A DNA stretch of 27,753 bases from Pseudomonadota bacterium (GCA_021822115.1 JAJZSA010000027.1:1-27753), one strand, 5' to 3'. Counted from the first letter of the stretch, positions 1 through 9,290 are shown. Notes: a model not told the origin generated them from the letters alone. Made by a program: numbers and translations.

Positions 1-702
1 GTTGGCCACGCCGATGTCGGCGAACTTCTTGCCGCCCTCGCGGATGATGTAAGGGATGCTGGCGAAGGTCTCGGTGTTGTTGATGGTGGTCGGCTTGCCG
101 TACAGACCGAAGCTGGCGGGGAACGGCGGCTTGAAGCGCGGCTGCCCTTTCTTGCCCTCGATCGATTCCAGCAGCGCAGTCTCTTCACCGCACACATAGG
201 CACCGTAACCCAGGTGGTTGTGCAGGTCGAACTCGAAATCGCTGCCGAGGATGCCGCGGCCCAGATAGCCCGCCTTGCGTGCGTCCTCGCAGGCTTGCTC
301 CATCACTTCGTAGGCTTCGTAGATCTCGCCGTGCACGTAGTTGTAGCCGGCCTTGACGCCCATCGCGTAGGCGGCGATGGCCATGCCTTCGATCAGCATG
401 TGCGGGTTGTAGCGCAGGATGTCCCAGTCCTTGCAGGTGCCCGGCTCGCCTTCGTCCGAGTTGCAGACGATGTATTTGTCGCCTTCGTAGTTGCGCGGCA
501 TGAAGCTCCACTTCAGGCCGGTGGGGAAGCCCGCACCGCCACGACCGCGCAGCACCGAGGCTTTCACTTCGGCGATGATGGCGTCGGGCGACATCTTTTC
601 GGTCAGCACCTTGCGCAGTGCCTGGTAGCCGCCGGCCTTGACGTAGTTGTCCAGATTGGCCAGACCGTCCGCCGCCGTGGCGAGGATGATGTGCTTGCTC
701 AT
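1..702 (-). CDS. nuoF: NADH-quinone oxidoreductase subunit F, N-terminal part (cut by window edge)
   Basis: NuoF is the peripheral-arm subunit of respiratory complex I that binds NADH and FMN and carries a 4Fe-4S cluster; it takes electrons from NADH on the cytoplasmic side. The visible 234 codons start [10 protein letters not shown] and contain the glycine-rich flavin/NADH-site sequence [13 protein letters not shown] (about residues 52-64), followed by [10 protein letters not shown] and the [10 protein letters not shown] and [16 protein letters not shown] stretches typical of the family. The C-terminal half with the 4Fe-4S cysteines lies outside the window. The start ATG overlaps the nuoE stop (ATGA), which points to translational coupling. 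It is the last visible gene of the minus-strand nuoABCDEF run. The assignment is secure from sequence and order. Confidence 0.96.
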   Translation of the reverse strand, partial: MSKHIILATAADGLANLDNYVKAGGYQALRKVLTEKMSPDAIIAEVKASVLRGRGGAGFPTGLKWSFMPRNYEGDKYIVCNSDEGEPGTCKDWDILRYNPHMLIEGMAIAAYAMGVKAGYNYVHGEIYEAYEVMEQACEDARKAGYLGRGILGSDFEFDLHNHLGYGAYVCGEETALLESIEGKKGQPRFKPPFPASFGLYGKPTTINNTETFASIPYIIREGGKKFADIGVAN

Positions 703-1184
703 GCCTTGCCTCCTTGCAAGTCACCCAGGATGCGATCGATCTTCTCCGGCGTCAGCTTGCCGCACATCTTCTTGTTGTTGATGGTCATCAGCGGCGCATC
801 GATGCAGGCACCCATGCATTCGCCTTCGCGCAGGCCGAACTTGCCGTCCGCGGTGGTCTCGCCCAGCTTGATGCCCAGCTTCTGCTCCAGATAGGCCAGC
901 GTGTCGCCGGAACCGCACAGCGTACACGACAGGTTGGTACACACGGTCAACGTGGTCTGCCCCATCGGCTGGAGGTTGTACATGTGATAGAAGGTCGCCA
1001 CTTCGTACACGGCCATCTTGGGCATGCCCAGATAGGCGGCCACGTCGGTCATGTCGTCGGAAGAGATCCAGCCCTTCTCGTCCTGCACGAAGCGCAGCGC
1101 GGCCATCACCGCCGATTGCTTCTGGTCGGCCGGATACTTCTTCAGTTCGCGGTCGATTCTGGTTTTGATCTGTTCGGATAACAT
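699..1184 (-). CDS. nuoE: NADH-quinone oxidoreductase subunit E
   Basis: NuoE (24 kDa subunit, thioredoxin-like fold) holds the N1a 2Fe-2S cluster next to the flavin of complex I. The 161-residue product has the four cluster ligands in the family arrangement: C82 and C87 in CTNLSC, then C123 and C127 in GECMGAC. The N-terminal helical region ([16 protein letters not shown]) is also characteristic. Length is normal for the family. The start codon shares one base with the nuoD stop (TGATG) and the stop overlaps the nuoF start, so D-E-F are tightly coupled. No unusual features. Confidence 0.97.
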   Translation of the reverse strand: MLSEQIKTRIDRELKKYPADQKQSAVMAALRFVQDEKGWISSDDMTDVAAYLGMPKMAVYEVATFYHMYNLQPMGQTTLTVCTNLSCTLCGSGDTLAYLEQKLGIKLGETTADGKFGLREGECMGACIDAPLMTINNKKMCGKLTPEKIDRILGDLQGGKA

Positions 1185-2437
1185 CAGCGGTCAATCTCCC
1201 CGAAAACGATGTCCTGCGTCCCGATGATGGCCACCACGTCGGCGATCATGTGGCCGCGCGTCATCTCGTCCAGGCTGGCGAGATGGGCGAAGCCCGGGGC
1301 ACGGATCTTCATGCGATACGGTTTGTTGGCACCGTCGGACACCAGGTAGATGCCGAACTCGCCCTTGGGATGCTCGACGGCGGAGTACACCTCACCCGCC
1401 GGCACATGCATGCCTTCCGTGAAGAACTTGAAGTGGTGGATCAGTTCTTCCATGTTCTGCTTCATCGCTTCGCGCTTGGGCGGAGCGTATTTCAGGTTGT
1501 CGGCCATGACCGGACCGGGGTTCTTGCGCAACCAGTCCACGCACTGGCGGATGATGCGCAACGACTGGCGCATCTCTTCCACGCGCACCAGATAACGGTC
1601 ATAACAATCGCCTTCGACGCCGACCGGGATATCGAAGTCGAGCTTGTCATACACCTCGTACGGCTGCTGCTTGCGCAGGTCCCAGGCGATACCCGAGCCG
1701 CGCAGCATGGGGCCGGTGAAGCCCAGCGCCATGGCACGTTCCGGCGTGACCACGCCGATGCCGACGGTACGCTGTTTCCAGATACGGTTGTCGGTCAGCA
1801 GGGTCTCGAACTCGTCGATGTGCTTGGGGAAACGGTTGGTGAAGTCCTCGATGAAGTCGAGCAGCGAACCCTGGCGGTTCTCGTTGCGGCGCTTCACGTC
1901 GGCAGCGCTGCGCACCTTGCTCTCCTGATACTGCGGCATCACGTCCGGCAGGTCGCGATACACGCCGCCCGGACGATAATAGGCCGCGTGCAGACGCGCA
2001 CCGGCGACCGCCTCATAGGCGTCCACCAGGTCTTCGCGGTCGCGGAAGGTGTAGAAGAACATGGTCATCGCACCGAGGTCGATGCCCACCGCGCCCAGCC
2101 ACAGCAAGTGGTTGAGGATGCGCGTGATCTCATCGTACATGACGCGGATGTATTGCGCACGAATCGGCACTTCGATACCGGCCAGCTTCTCCACCGCCAT
2201 CACGTAGGCGTGCTCGTTGCACATCGGCGACACGTAATCCAAGCGATCCATGTAGGGCATGGCCTGCAGGAAAGTCTTGTGTTCAGCCAGCTTCTCGGTG
2301 CCCCGGTGCAGCAGACCGATGTGCGGGTCGGCACGCTCGACCACCTCGCCGTCCAGCTCCAGCACCAGACGCAGCACGCCGTGCGCCGCCGGGTGTTGCG
2401 GACCGAAGTTCAGGGTGTAGTTCTTGATTTCAGCCAT
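1184..2437 (-). CDS. nuoD: NADH-quinone oxidoreductase subunit D
   Basis: NuoD (49 kDa subunit, related to the large subunit of NiFe hydrogenases) helps form the quinone-binding cavity of complex I with NuoB. The start was set at 2437, giving a 417-residue protein beginning [22 protein letters not shown], the conserved N-terminus of the family; an in-frame extension to 2539 overlaps the 3' end of nuoC and adds non-conserved residues. Other conserved stretches are [25 protein letters not shown], the [16 protein letters not shown] segment and the C-terminal DIVFGEIDR. It follows nuoC after 19 bases and overlaps nuoE by one base. Confidence 0.97.
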   Translation of the reverse strand: MAEIKNYTLNFGPQHPAAHGVLRLVLELDGEVVERADPHIGLLHRGTEKLAEHKTFLQAMPYMDRLDYVSPMCNEHAYVMAVEKLAGIEVPIRAQYIRVMYDEITRILNHLLWLGAVGIDLGAMTMFFYTFRDREDLVDAYEAVAGARLHAAYYRPGGVYRDLPDVMPQYQESKVRSAADVKRRNENRQGSLLDFIEDFTNRFPKHIDEFETLLTDNRIWKQRTVGIGVVTPERAMALGFTGPMLRGSGIAWDLRKQQPYEVYDKLDFDIPVGVEGDCYDRYLVRVEEMRQSLRIIRQCVDWLRKNPGPVMADNLKYAPPKREAMKQNMEELIHHFKFFTEGMHVPAGEVYSAVEHPKGEFGIYLVSDGANKPYRMKIRAPGFAHLASLDEMTRGHMIADVVAIIGTQDIVFGEIDR

Positions 2438-2456
2438 TGCAGTCTCTCTATCTGCC

Positions 2457-3086
2457 TCAGTTGCGACCGTAGTTCTCTTCGCGCAGCGTACGCGGCGTGA
2501 CTTCGCGCGGGTCGATCGACACCGGCTCGTACACCACACGTTGCTGGGCAGCGTCGTAGCGCATCTCGACGGTACCGGAGATGGGGAAGTCCTTGCGGAA
2601 CGGATTGCCCACGAAACCGTAGTCGGTCAGGATGCGGCGCAGGTCGGGGTGTCCCTTGAACACCAGACCGTACATGTCGAACGCCTCGCGCTCGTACCAG
2701 TTGGCGGAAGGCCAGATACCGAGCACCGAATCCAGCAGCGGCAACGCCTCATCCTCGGCGAACACGCGCACGCGCAGGCGCAGGTTGTGGGTGATGGACA
2801 GCAGATGGTAGACCGCCGCAAAGCGCAGACCTGCATGCGCCTGATCGGCCAGGTAACGGCCATCTTCGCAGCTCTCGCTGCCCCAGGTGGAATAGTCGAT
2901 GCCACAGATGTCGATCAGCTCTTCGAAGCGGAACTCGGCATCGTCGCGCAAGCGGGTGAACACGGACAGCATGTCGGCGGCCTTGACCACCAGCGTCAGT
3001 TCGCCCAGACGCTCTTCGAGGCTGACGACCTTGTTGCCGAAAGCTTCCGAGAGATTGGATTTCAGGATGTTCAGGTCTTTTGCCAT
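2457..3086 (-). CDS. nuoC: NADH-quinone oxidoreductase subunit C
   Basis: NuoC (30 kDa subunit) is a structural part of the connecting module of complex I, between the NADH-oxidising arm and NuoB/D. The 209-residue protein carries the 30 kDa signature around [21 protein letters not shown] and ends with the conserved GNPFRKDFP segment and a short tail. It is a separate NuoC, not the NuoCD fusion found in E. coli, which fits a betaproteobacterium. Spacing to nuoB is 9 bases and to nuoD 19 bases. Confidence 0.96.
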   Translation of the reverse strand: MAKDLNILKSNLSEAFGNKVVSLEERLGELTLVVKAADMLSVFTRLRDDAEFRFEELIDICGIDYSTWGSESCEDGRYLADQAHAGLRFAAVYHLLSITHNLRLRVRVFAEDEALPLLDSVLGIWPSANWYEREAFDMYGLVFKGHPDLRRILTDYGFVGNPFRKDFPISGTVEMRYDAAQQRVVYEPVSIDPREVTPRTLREENYGRN

Positions 3087-3095
3087 GATCTGCGC

Positions 3096-3575
3096 CTAGC
3101 GTGCGATGGTGTTGGTACGTTTGATCTTGTTCTGCAGCTGGATCACACCGTAGAGCAACGCTTCGGCGGTCGGCGGGCAACCCGGCACGTAGATATCCAC
3201 CGGCACGATGCGGTCGCAACCGCGCACCACGGAATAGGAATAATGGTAGTAGCCGCCGCCGTTGGCGCAGGAGCCCATGGAGATCACCCAGCGCGGCTCG
3301 GCCATCTGGTCGTACACCTTGCGCAGCGCCGGCGCCATCTTGTTGCACAGGGTGCCCGCCACGATCATCACGTCGGATTGACGCGGGCTGGGACGGAACG
3401 CACCGGCACCGAAACGGTCCAGGTCATAACGCGGCAGCGCGGCATGCATCATCTCCACCGCACAACAGGCCAGGCCGAAGGTCATCGGCCACAGCGAACC
3501 GGTACGCGCATAGTTGATGATGGCGTCGGCAGTGGTCGTCACCACGCCTTTTTCCAGGATTCCTTCAATACCCAT
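3096..3575 (-). CDS. nuoB: NADH-quinone oxidoreductase subunit B
   Basis: NuoB (PSST) carries the N2 4Fe-4S cluster that passes electrons to quinone. In the 159-residue product the ligand positions are C37 and C38 ([10 protein letters not shown]), C103 ([10 protein letters not shown]) and C133 ([11 protein letters not shown]), the unusual adjacent-cysteine arrangement of N2. A good Shine-Dalgarno (GAGGGG, a few bases before the ATG) supports the start. It is separated from nuoA by 73 bases that can fold into a GC-rich hairpin (about 3608-3630), so nuoA and nuoB are less tightly packed than B-F. Confidence 0.97.
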   Translation of the reverse strand: MGIEGILEKGVVTTTADAIINYARTGSLWPMTFGLACCAVEMMHAALPRYDLDRFGAGAFRPSPRQSDVMIVAGTLCNKMAPALRKVYDQMAEPRWVISMGSCANGGGYYHYSYSVVRGCDRIVPVDIYVPGCPPTAEALLYGVIQLQNKIKRTNTIAR

Positions 3576-3607
3576 AATTTCCCCTCTTCATCACGCGCGG
3601 ACACCCC

Positions 3608-3630
3608 GCGCATCCCCGGGTACGGGGCGC
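3608..3630 (-). other. GC-rich hairpin between nuoA and nuoB
   Basis: GCG (3608-3610) and CCCC (3614-3617) pair with GGGG (3624-3627) and CGC (3628-3630), leaving a small bulge and a short loop. There is no T-run after it on the minus strand, so it is more likely an RNA-processing or stability element than a terminator. This is a structural reading only. Confidence 0.4.
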
Positions 3631-3648
3631 ATGCTCACAGCCGCGCTG

Positions 3649-4005
3649 TCACTCCCACTCCAGCGCGCCCTTCATCCATTCATAGACGAAACCAACCACA
3701 AGGATGGCCAGGAAGACCATCATGGAAACGAAACCGAAGGTACCGATCTCTTTCAGCACGATCGCCCAGGGAAACAGGAAGGCGATCTCGAGATCGAACA
3801 GGATGAACAGGATGGCGACCAGATAGAAACGCACATCGAACTTCATGCGCGCATCCTCGAAGGCCTCGAAGCCGCACTCGTAGGGCGAGAGCTTCTTCTC
3901 GTCGGGGCGGTTAGGACCTGCCAGACGCCCGAGCAACAAAGGCGCCACACCCATCACCACCGCGATGCCGATGAACAACAAAATCGGGAAATAATTTTCC
4001 AACAT
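3649..4005 (-). CDS. nuoA: NADH-quinone oxidoreductase subunit A
   Basis: NuoA is a small membrane subunit of complex I at the junction of the membrane and peripheral arms. The start at 4005 gives 118 residues ([16 protein letters not shown]...) with three predicted membrane helices, near residues 7-28, 60-82 and 87-109, and the conserved loop [26 protein letters not shown]... region between helices 1 and 2. The longer in-frame start at 4053 adds a non-conserved hydrophilic tail, and the G-rich GAGGGAGGGGAA directly before 4005 acts as the ribosome site, so the shorter form is preferred. First gene of the nuo run. Confidence 0.95.
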   Translation of the reverse strand: MLENYFPILLFIGIAVVMGVAPLLLGRLAGPNRPDEKKLSPYECGFEAFEDARMKFDVRFYLVAILFILFDLEIAFLFPWAIVLKEIGTFGFVSMMVFLAILVVGFVYEWMKGALEWE

Positions 4006-4120
4006 GCTTGAGTTCCCCTCCCTCTGTAGAGTCCGCCACGAAGCGGAATGCAAAGCAAAGCTCAGATTCTTATCTGCGACCTTAGGCAGCGAGGCCCGGT
4101 TCTTCTTTTTTTGTATTGTC

Positions 4121-4205
4121 TGGTGCGGGGCATGGGACTCGAACCCACACGTCTTTCAACACAGCCACCTCAAGGCTGCGCGTCTACCAATTCCGCCAAC
4201 CCCGC
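4121..4205 (-). tRNA. tRNA-Leu (anticodon GAG)
   Basis: The minus strand folds as a class II tRNA: acceptor GCGGGGT pairs with GCCCCGC, the anticodon arm is CAGCC-TTGAGGT-GGCTG with anticodon GAG, a variable arm follows, then a T arm with GTTCGAGTC, the discriminator A and an encoded CCA (4121-4123). Length is 85 bases including CCA. It lies 15 bases after the secG stop and 115 bases before nuoA on the same strand, so it is probably cut out of a longer secG transcript. The secG-tRNA-Leu(GAG) pairing is also found in E. coli (secG-leuU). Confidence 0.97.
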
Positions 4206-4220
4206 ATACTACATGTTTTT

Positions 4221-4559
4221 TTACTGCGGAATGTCCTTTGCTTTAGAAGCTGGAACATCCACCGCCGCGGGCGCTTCCTTGCTCAGCGTATTCACATCCA
4301 CGCGATCCATCACACCGGACTGCTTGGCCGGCTGCGCATAGATATAAGTCAGCGTCAGGCTGGTGATGAAGAACACCGTCGCCGCGATCGCCGTGCTGCG
4401 GCTCAGGAAATTCGCCGAACCACTGGAACCGAACAGGCTGCCCGCCGAACCAGAACCGAATGCCGCGCCCATATCGGCGCCCTTGCCGTGCTGGATCAAC
4501 ACCAGACCGACCAGCACCACCGCCGCCACCACATGAACCACCCAAACCAAAGTTTCCAC
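4221..4559 (-). CDS. secG: Preprotein translocase subunit SecG
   Basis: SecG is the small accessory subunit of the SecYEG protein-export channel. The 112-residue product has two membrane helices (about residues 3-20 and 56-75) around the conserved cytoplasmic loop IQHGKGADMGAAFGSGSAGSLFGSSG and the following ANFLSRSTA segment, which is diagnostic. The C-terminal tail is hydrophilic, alanine-rich and non-conserved. It begins 20 bases after tpiA and is followed directly by the tRNA-Leu gene, so tpiA-secG-tRNA probably form one transcript. Confidence 0.97.
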   Translation of the reverse strand: METLVWVVHVVAAVVLVGLVLIQHGKGADMGAAFGSGSAGSLFGSSGSANFLSRSTAIAATVFFITSLTLTYIYAQPAKQSGVMDRVDVNTLSKEAPAAVDVPASKAKDIPQ

Positions 4560-4579
4560 GAACGACTCCGACTACAGAA

Positions 4580-5335
4580 TTATTGTTGCGCGGCGCGACA
4601 GATCGCCACGAAATCTTCCACCACCAGCGAGGCACCACCGATCAGACCGCCATCGATGTCCGCCATCGCCATCAGTTCGGCGGCATTACCCGGCTTCATG
4701 CTACCGCCATACTGGATGCGCAATCCTTGCGCCACCGCAGCATCCTGCTGCGCGATCAACTGACGGATGAAGGCATGTACAGCCTGCGCCTGCTCCGGAC
4801 TCGCCGTCTTGCCAGTACCGATCGCCCAGACCGGCTCGTAAGCCACCACCGCCTTGGCGAAGGCCTGCACGCCGGACACATCGAGCACCGCCTGCAACTG
4901 ACGCGCCACCACTTGTTCGGTCACGCCCGCCTCACGCTCCTCCAGCGTCTCGCCCACGCACAACACCGGCACCAGACCAGCCTTGAGCGCGGCAGCGAAC
5001 TTGGCCGCGACCAGCGCATCGCCTTCACCATACAGCGCGCGACGTTCGCTATGACCGACGAGCGCATATTTGCATCCGAAATCCACCAGCATGGCCGGCG
5101 CCACTTCACCGGTATACGCTCCCTGCTCATGCTGACTCAGATTCTGCGCTCCCCAGCCGAGATTGCTGCCCGCCAATTGCGACTGGCACTGCGCCAGATA
5201 GGGGTACGGCACACAGACACCGAAATCGGCGCCCCGCAGCCCCCGCACTCCGGCCAGCACGCCATCCAGGAGCACCTTGTTGCGCGCCAGGTCGCCGTGC
5301 ATCTTCCAGTTTCCAATCACCAACTTGCGTCGCAT
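4580..5335 (-). CDS. tpiA: Triosephosphate isomerase
   Basis: TpiA interconverts dihydroxyacetone phosphate and glyceraldehyde 3-phosphate in glycolysis and gluconeogenesis. From the start at 5335 the protein is 251 residues with all catalytic residues: N9 and K11 (GNWKMHG), H95 (VGHSERR) and E167 (AYEPVWAIGTG, which runs into the mobile loop 6 GTGKTAS). The phosphate-binding IQYGGSMKPGNA is near the C-terminus. An in-frame ATG at 5386 would add 17 residues that the family does not have. A near-consensus promoter sits at 5368-5396, so the longer form would start within the promoter region. Confidence 0.97.
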   Translation of the reverse strand: MRRKLVIGNWKMHGDLARNKVLLDGVLAGVRGLRGADFGVCVPYPYLAQCQSQLAGSNLGWGAQNLSQHEQGAYTGEVAPAMLVDFGCKYALVGHSERRALYGEGDALVAAKFAAALKAGLVPVLCVGETLEEREAGVTEQVVARQLQAVLDVSGVQAFAKAVVAYEPVWAIGTGKTASPEQAQAVHAFIRQLIAQQDAAVAQGLRIQYGGSMKPGNAAELMAMADIDGGLIGGASLVVEDFVAICRAAQQ

Positions 5336-5367
5336 CACATCCATCTTCCGACGTTTCGAGGTCGGCG

Positions 5368-5396
5368 ATAGTAACGGCGAATCCAATCTCGGTCAA
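5368..5396 (-). promoter_or_regulatory. Probable sigma-70 promoter for tpiA
   Basis: On the minus strand, -35 TTGACC (5391-5396) and -10 TACTAT (5368-5373) are separated by exactly 17 bases. The predicted transcript would start about 25 bases before the chosen tpiA ATG. It faces away from the pstS promoter. Confidence 0.7.
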
Positions 5397-5433
5397 TCGA
5401 CCCGACGCTAGCGTTAGCATCAAGCATGCCAAG

Positions 5434-5481
5434 GTCATTACACGGACATGTAATAATCATGTAACAATTCGCACCTAGGAT
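5434..5481 (+). promoter_or_regulatory. Pho-box-like tandem repeats and -10 element for pstS
   Basis: Three adjacent 11-base units, GTCATTACACG (5434-5444), GACATGTAATA (5445-5455) and ATCATGTAACA (5456-5466), follow the PhoB-box pattern of a TCAT-like half plus AT-rich spacer repeated every 11 bases. A TAGGAT -10 hexamer (5476-5481) begins nine bases after the last unit, and there is no good -35, as expected for PhoB-activated promoters where the box replaces it. The location directly before pstS supports phosphate-starvation control. PhoB binding is inferred. Confidence 0.7.
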
Positions 5482-5536
5482 GCGTCCCGCTGACATCTGT
5501 CGAGCACAACGATCAATCCTTCGGAGAACCACAGAA

Positions 5537-6583
5537 ATGAGCAAACTGAACCGCATCCTGAGCTGCCTCGGCCTGTCCGTGACACTGCTGGGCGCCAGCC
5601 TGGCGCAAGCAACCGATATGACCGGCGCCGGCGCGACCTTCCCCTACCCCGTGTATGCCAAGTGGGCTGAAGCTTACAAAGCCCAGACCGGTGTCGGCAT
5701 GAACTACCAATCCATCGGTTCCGGCGGCGGCATCAAGCAAATCAAGGCCAAGACCGTGGACTTCGGCGCATCCGATGCACCGTTGAAACCGGAAGAACTC
5801 GACTTGCTCGGCCTGACCCAGTTCCCGACCGTGATCGGCGGCGTGGTGCCGGTCGTCAACATTGAAGGCGTGGCACCCGGTGCACTGAAGCTGTCCGCCG
5901 CGACACTGGCCGACATCTACCTGGGCAAGATCACCAAGTGGAACGACCCCAAGATCGCCGCTGACAACAAGGACCTGAACCTGCCCGAGCAAGCCATCAC
6001 CGTGGTGCATCGCGCCGACGGCTCCGGCACCTCCTTCATCTTCACCACCTACCTGTCCCAAGTCAGCACAGAGTGGATGCGCAGCGTGGGCGCAGGTTCT
6101 GCCGTGCAATGGCCCGCCGGTACTGGCGGCAAGGGTAACGAAGGCGTGGCCTCTTACGTGCAGCGCATCAAGGGTTCCATCGGCTATGTGGAATATGCCT
6201 ACGCCCTGCAGAACAAGATGGCATATGCTCAACTGAAGAACCGCGAAGGCAATTTCGTCAAGCCGGAAGCCGCCAACTTCATGGCTGCCGCCGCCAATGC
6301 AAAATGGGATGCCGACAAGGGTTTCTACGAGATCCTGACCAACGAGCCGGGCAAGGATAGCTGGCCCATCGTCGGCGCCACCTTCATCCTGGTATACAAG
6401 AGCCAGGACAATGCAGAAGCCGGCAAGCAAGTGCTGAAGTTCTTCGAGTGGGCTTATGAGAACGGCGACAAGATGGCTTCCGATCTGGACTACATCCCGA
6501 TGCCGGACAACGTTGTAAAGATGATCTCTGCCGCCTGGAAGAAACAGATCAAGGACAATCACGGCAAGGCTCTGTGGAACTAA
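5537..6583 (+). CDS. pstS: Phosphate ABC transporter, periplasmic phosphate-binding protein
   Basis: PstS captures inorganic phosphate in the periplasm and delivers it to PstC/PstA. The start at 5537 gives 348 residues with a Sec signal peptide (K3, R6, hydrophobic core, cleavage likely after SLAQA at about residue 25), then the mature N-terminus TDMTGAGATFPYPVYAKW. Phosphate-contact stretches typical of the family are visible: GAGATFP, SIGSGGGIKQI, DFGASDAPL and HRADGSGTSFIFT. An in-frame extension to 5480 would cover the predicted promoter and place residues before the signal peptide, so it was rejected. Highest-expressed member of the operon is expected, since hairpins follow its stop. Confidence 0.97.
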   Translation: MSKLNRILSCLGLSVTLLGASLAQATDMTGAGATFPYPVYAKWAEAYKAQTGVGMNYQSIGSGGGIKQIKAKTVDFGASDAPLKPEELDLLGLTQFPTVIGGVVPVVNIEGVAPGALKLSAATLADIYLGKITKWNDPKIAADNKDLNLPEQAITVVHRADGSGTSFIFTTYLSQVSTEWMRSVGAGSAVQWPAGTGGKGNEGVASYVQRIKGSIGYVEYAYALQNKMAYAQLKNREGNFVKPEAANFMAAAANAKWDADKGFYEILTNEPGKDSWPIVGATFILVYKSQDNAEAGKQVLKFFEWAYENGDKMASDLDYIPMPDNVVKMISAAWKKQIKDNHGKALWN

Positions 6584-6592
6584 GCAGTACGA

Positions 6593-6644
6593 CACGTCGA
6601 AAGACGTGAGCGACAAGCTATAATCCGGGGGGCGCAAGCCCCCC
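6593..6644 (+). terminator. Two hairpins between pstS and pstC (likely partial terminator or mRNA stabiliser)
   Basis: CACGTC-GAAA-GACGTG (6593-6608) and the very stable GGGGGGC-GCAA-GCCCCCC (6627-6644) both have GNRA tetraloops. The second is followed by AATTTC, a weak T-run. Intercistronic structures after the binding-protein gene commonly raise its mRNA level above that of the downstream permease genes; that role is inferred here. Confidence 0.6.
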
Positions 6645-6673
6645 AATTTCACTCAAAGATTCTGTACTCAACG

Positions 6674-7639
6674 ATGAAATCGAACCTCCTGCATCAGGCG
6701 AAGCTCAAGCAACAGATCTGGCTGGACATGGTGTTCCGCGGTCTCACCCGCGTCTCCGCCTTCGGCGTACTCGCCCTGCTGCTCGCCATCATCGGTTCGC
6801 TGGTGATCGGTAGCTGGCCCGCCATCCAGGCTTTCGGTTTCGGTTTTCTGACCAGCCCAGAATGGAACCCGGTGACCGACGAATACGGTGCGCTGGTCCC
6901 CATCGTCGGGACGCTGGTCACTTCAGGTATCGCATTGCTGATCGCCATCCCGGTCAGTTTCGGTATCGCCATATTCCTCACCGAGCTGTCGCCGCGCATC
7001 CTGCGCCGTCCGCTCGGTATCGCCGTGGAACTGCTGGCGGGCATCCCCAGCATCATCTACGGCATGTGGGGCCTGTTCGTGTTCGCGCCCCTGTTCGCTG
7101 ACCACTTCGAACCCTGGATCAACGACCACATCGGCGCACTGCCCATGATCGGCCCGTTCTTCTCCGGCCCGCCCATGGGCATCGGCATCCTCACTGCCGG
7201 CATCATCCTCGCCATCATGGTGATCCCGTTCATCGCCTCGGTGATGCGCGACGTGTTCGAAGTCGTGCCGCCCATGCTGAAAGAATCGGCCTATGGCGTC
7301 GGCGCCACCACCTGGGAGGTAGTATGGAAGGTCGTGCTGCCCTACACCCGCATCGGCGTAGTGGGCGGCATCATGCTGGGCCTGGGCCGCGCGCTGGGCG
7401 AGACCATGGCGGTCACCTTCGTCATCGGCAACGCGCACGAATTGAGCAAATCGCTGCTGATGCCGGGCAACAGCATCTCCTCCGCACTGGCCAACGAATT
7501 CACCGAAGCCGTCGGCGACCTGTATACCTCGGCGCTGATCGAACTCGGCCTGATCCTCTTCTTCATCACCTTCGTCGTCCTCTCGCTGGCACGCCTGCTG
7601 CTGTTCAAGCTGGGCAAGCGTGAAGGCCAGACCACCTGA
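6674..7639 (+). CDS. pstC: Phosphate ABC transporter, permease PstC
   Basis: PstC is one of the two inner-membrane permeases of the PstSCAB importer. The 321-residue protein has about six membrane helices (roughly 27-48, 75-103, 117-140, 170-190, 225-251, 288-313), a periplasmic loop between helices 1 and 2, and the cytoplasmic EAA-type coupling loop [20 protein letters not shown] (204-223) that contacts Pst[18 protein letters not shown] is a family hallmark. It is separated from pstS by 90 bases with two hairpins and from pstA by five bases. Confidence 0.96.
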   Translation: MKSNLLHQAKLKQQIWLDMVFRGLTRVSAFGVLALLLAIIGSLVIGSWPAIQAFGFGFLTSPEWNPVTDEYGALVPIVGTLVTSGIALLIAIPVSFGIAIFLTELSPRILRRPLGIAVELLAGIPSIIYGMWGLFVFAPLFADHFEPWINDHIGALPMIGPFFSGPPMGIGILTAGIILAIMVIPFIASVMRDVFEVVPPMLKESAYGVGATTWEVVWKVVLPYTRIGVVGGIMLGLGRALGETMAVTFVIGNAHELSKSLLMPGNSISSALANEFTEAVGDLYTSALIELGLILFFITFVVLSLARLLLFKLGKREGQTT

Positions 7640-7644
7640 GAACC

Positions 7645-8490
7645 ATGCTGACACTCTATACTCGCCGCCGCATCGTCAACGCCGTCGGGCTGATCGTATC
7701 CATGCTCGCCATGGCGTTCGGCCTGTTCTGGCTGTGCTGGATCCTCATCACCCTGCTGGGCCACGGCCTGCCCGCGCTCGACATGTCGGTGTTCACCAAG
7801 ACCACGCCGCCGCCCGGTAGCGACGGCGGCCTGCTCAACGCCATCGCCGGCACGCTGATGATGAGCCTGCTGGGTACACTGATCGGCACCCCGATCGGCA
7901 TCCTGGCCGGCACCTATCTGGCCGAGTTCGGCCAGCGCGGCTGGCTGGCCCCGATCACCCGCTTCATCAACGACATCCTGCTGTCCGCGCCCTCCATCGT
8001 GATCGGCCTGTTCGTGTACGAGGTCTATGTGGTGCATGTGCATCACTTCTCCGGCTGGGCGGGCGCACTGGCACTGGCCATCATCGTCATCCCCATCGTC
8101 ATCCGCACCACCGAGAACATGCTGCGCCTGGTACCCAACACGCTGCGCGAAGCCGCCGCCGCGCTGGGGGCGCCGCAGTGGAAGATCGTCAACTTCGTCA
8201 CCCTGCGCGCGGCACGCGCCGGCATCATCACCGGCGTCATGCTGGCCATCGCGCGCATCAGCGGCGAAACCGCACCGCTGCTGTTCACCGCACTGAACAA
8301 CCAGTTCTGGAGCGCCGACATGGACAAGCCGCTGGCCAACCTGCCGGTGGTCATCTTCCAGTTCGCGATGAGCCCCTATGAGGATTGGCAGCACTTGGCC
8401 TGGGCCGGCGCCCTGCTGATCACCCTCAGCGTGCTCACCCTGAACATCCTGGCCCGCTCGCTGTTCCGCCAGAGCGCCACCACACATTGA
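7645..8490 (+). CDS. pstA: Phosphate ABC transporter, permease PstA
   Basis: PstA pairs with PstC to form the phosphate channel. The 281-residue protein has about six hydrophobic helices and the EAA coupling loop [21 protein letters not shown] (168-188) followed by [20 protein letters not shown], typical of PstA. Helix 3 region carries [16 protein letters not shown]. Five bases separate it from pstC and 17 from pstB, so the three are co-transcribed. Length is in the usual range. Confidence 0.96.
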   Translation: MLTLYTRRRIVNAVGLIVSMLAMAFGLFWLCWILITLLGHGLPALDMSVFTKTTPPPGSDGGLLNAIAGTLMMSLLGTLIGTPIGILAGTYLAEFGQRGWLAPITRFINDILLSAPSIVIGLFVYEVYVVHVHHFSGWAGALALAIIVIPIVIRTTENMLRLVPNTLREAAAALGAPQWKIVNFVTLRAARAGIITGVMLAIARISGETAPLLFTALNNQFWSADMDKPLANLPVVIFQFAMSPYEDWQHLAWAGALLITLSVLTLNILARSLFRQSATTH

Positions 8491-8507
8491 TAACGGGAAT
8501 CACCACC

Positions 8508-9290
8508 ATGCCTCAAATCAACGCAGACAAAGTCACCAATCCCAAGATCATCGTCCGTGACCTGAACTTCTTCTATGGCAACTGGCGTGCGCTGAAGGAC
8601 ATCAACCTGGACATCGCGGAGAAGATGGTCACCGCGTTCATCGGCCCGTCCGGCTGCGGCAAGTCCACCCTGCTGCGCACCTTCAACCGCATGTACCAGC
8701 TGTATCCCAAGCAGAAGGCCTCCGGCCAGATCATGTTGGACGGCAGCAACGTGCTCGACCCGAAGCAGGACCTCAACATGCTGCGCGCCAAGATCGGCAT
8801 GGTGTTCCAGAAGCCGACCCCGTTCCCCATGTCCATCTACGACAACATCGCGTTCGGCGTGAAGCTGTATGAACGCCTGAGCCGCAACGAGATGGACGAG
8901 CGCGTGGAATGGGCGCTGAAGAAAGCCGCGCTGTGGGGTGAAGTGAAGGACAAGCTGAAGCACAGTGGCACCAGCCTCTCCGGCGGTCAGCAACAGCGTC
9001 TGTGCATCGCACGCGCCATCGCCGTGAAGCCGCAGGTGCTGCTGCTGGACGAACCGACTTCGGCGCTGGACCCGATCTCCACCGCGCACATCGAGAAACT
9101 GATCGACGAACTGAAGAAGGACTTCACCATCGTCATCGTGACGCACAACATGCAACAGGCCGCGCGTATCTCCGACTACACCGCCTACATGTACTTGGGC
9201 GACCTGATCGAATTCGGCGACACCAGCACCGTGTTCACCAACCCGAAACGCAAAGAGACGGAAGATTACATTACCGGCAGATTTGGTTAA
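8508..9290 (+). CDS. pstB: Phosphate ABC transporter, ATP-binding protein PstB
   Basis: PstB is the ATPase of the phosphate importer. The start at 8508 gives 260 residues: Walker [10 protein letters not shown] (46-54), Q-loop [15 protein letters not shown], signature [15 protein letters not shown] (from about 156), Walker [12 protein letters not shown] (177-187) and the switch histidine in VTHNM (H212). The C-terminus DYITGRFG is the usual PstB end. A longer in-frame start at 8385 lies within pstA and was rejected. The final codons form one arm of a perfect 13-bp inverted repeat and are partly duplicated 100 bases downstream. No phoU follows. Confidence 0.97.
   Translation: MPQINADKVTNPKIIVRDLNFFYGNWRALKDINLDIAEKMVTAFIGPSGCGKSTLLRTFNRMYQLYPKQKASGQIMLDGSNVLDPKQDLNMLRAKIGMVFQKPTPFPMSIYDNIAFGVKLYERLSRNEMDERVEWALKKAALWGEVKDKLKHSGTSLSGGQQQRLCIARAIAVKPQVLLLDEPTSALDPISTAHIEKLIDELKKDFTIVIVTHNMQQAARISDYTAYMYLGDLIEFGDTSTVFTNPKRKETEDYITGRFG

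Noticed and set aside
2438..2539. Longer nuoD start
   Set aside because: The extension overlaps the nuoC end and is not conserved; [20 protein letters not shown] is the family N-terminus.
4006..4120. Separate nuo promoter between the tRNA and nuoA
   Set aside because: Only weak matches to -35 and -10 elements; small hairpins (for example TCCGC/GCGGA) are present, but nothing convincing enough to list.
6619..6624. Perfect TATAAT between pstS and pstC as a pstC promoter
   Set aside because: No -35 at a usable distance, and the following hairpin would occupy the start region.
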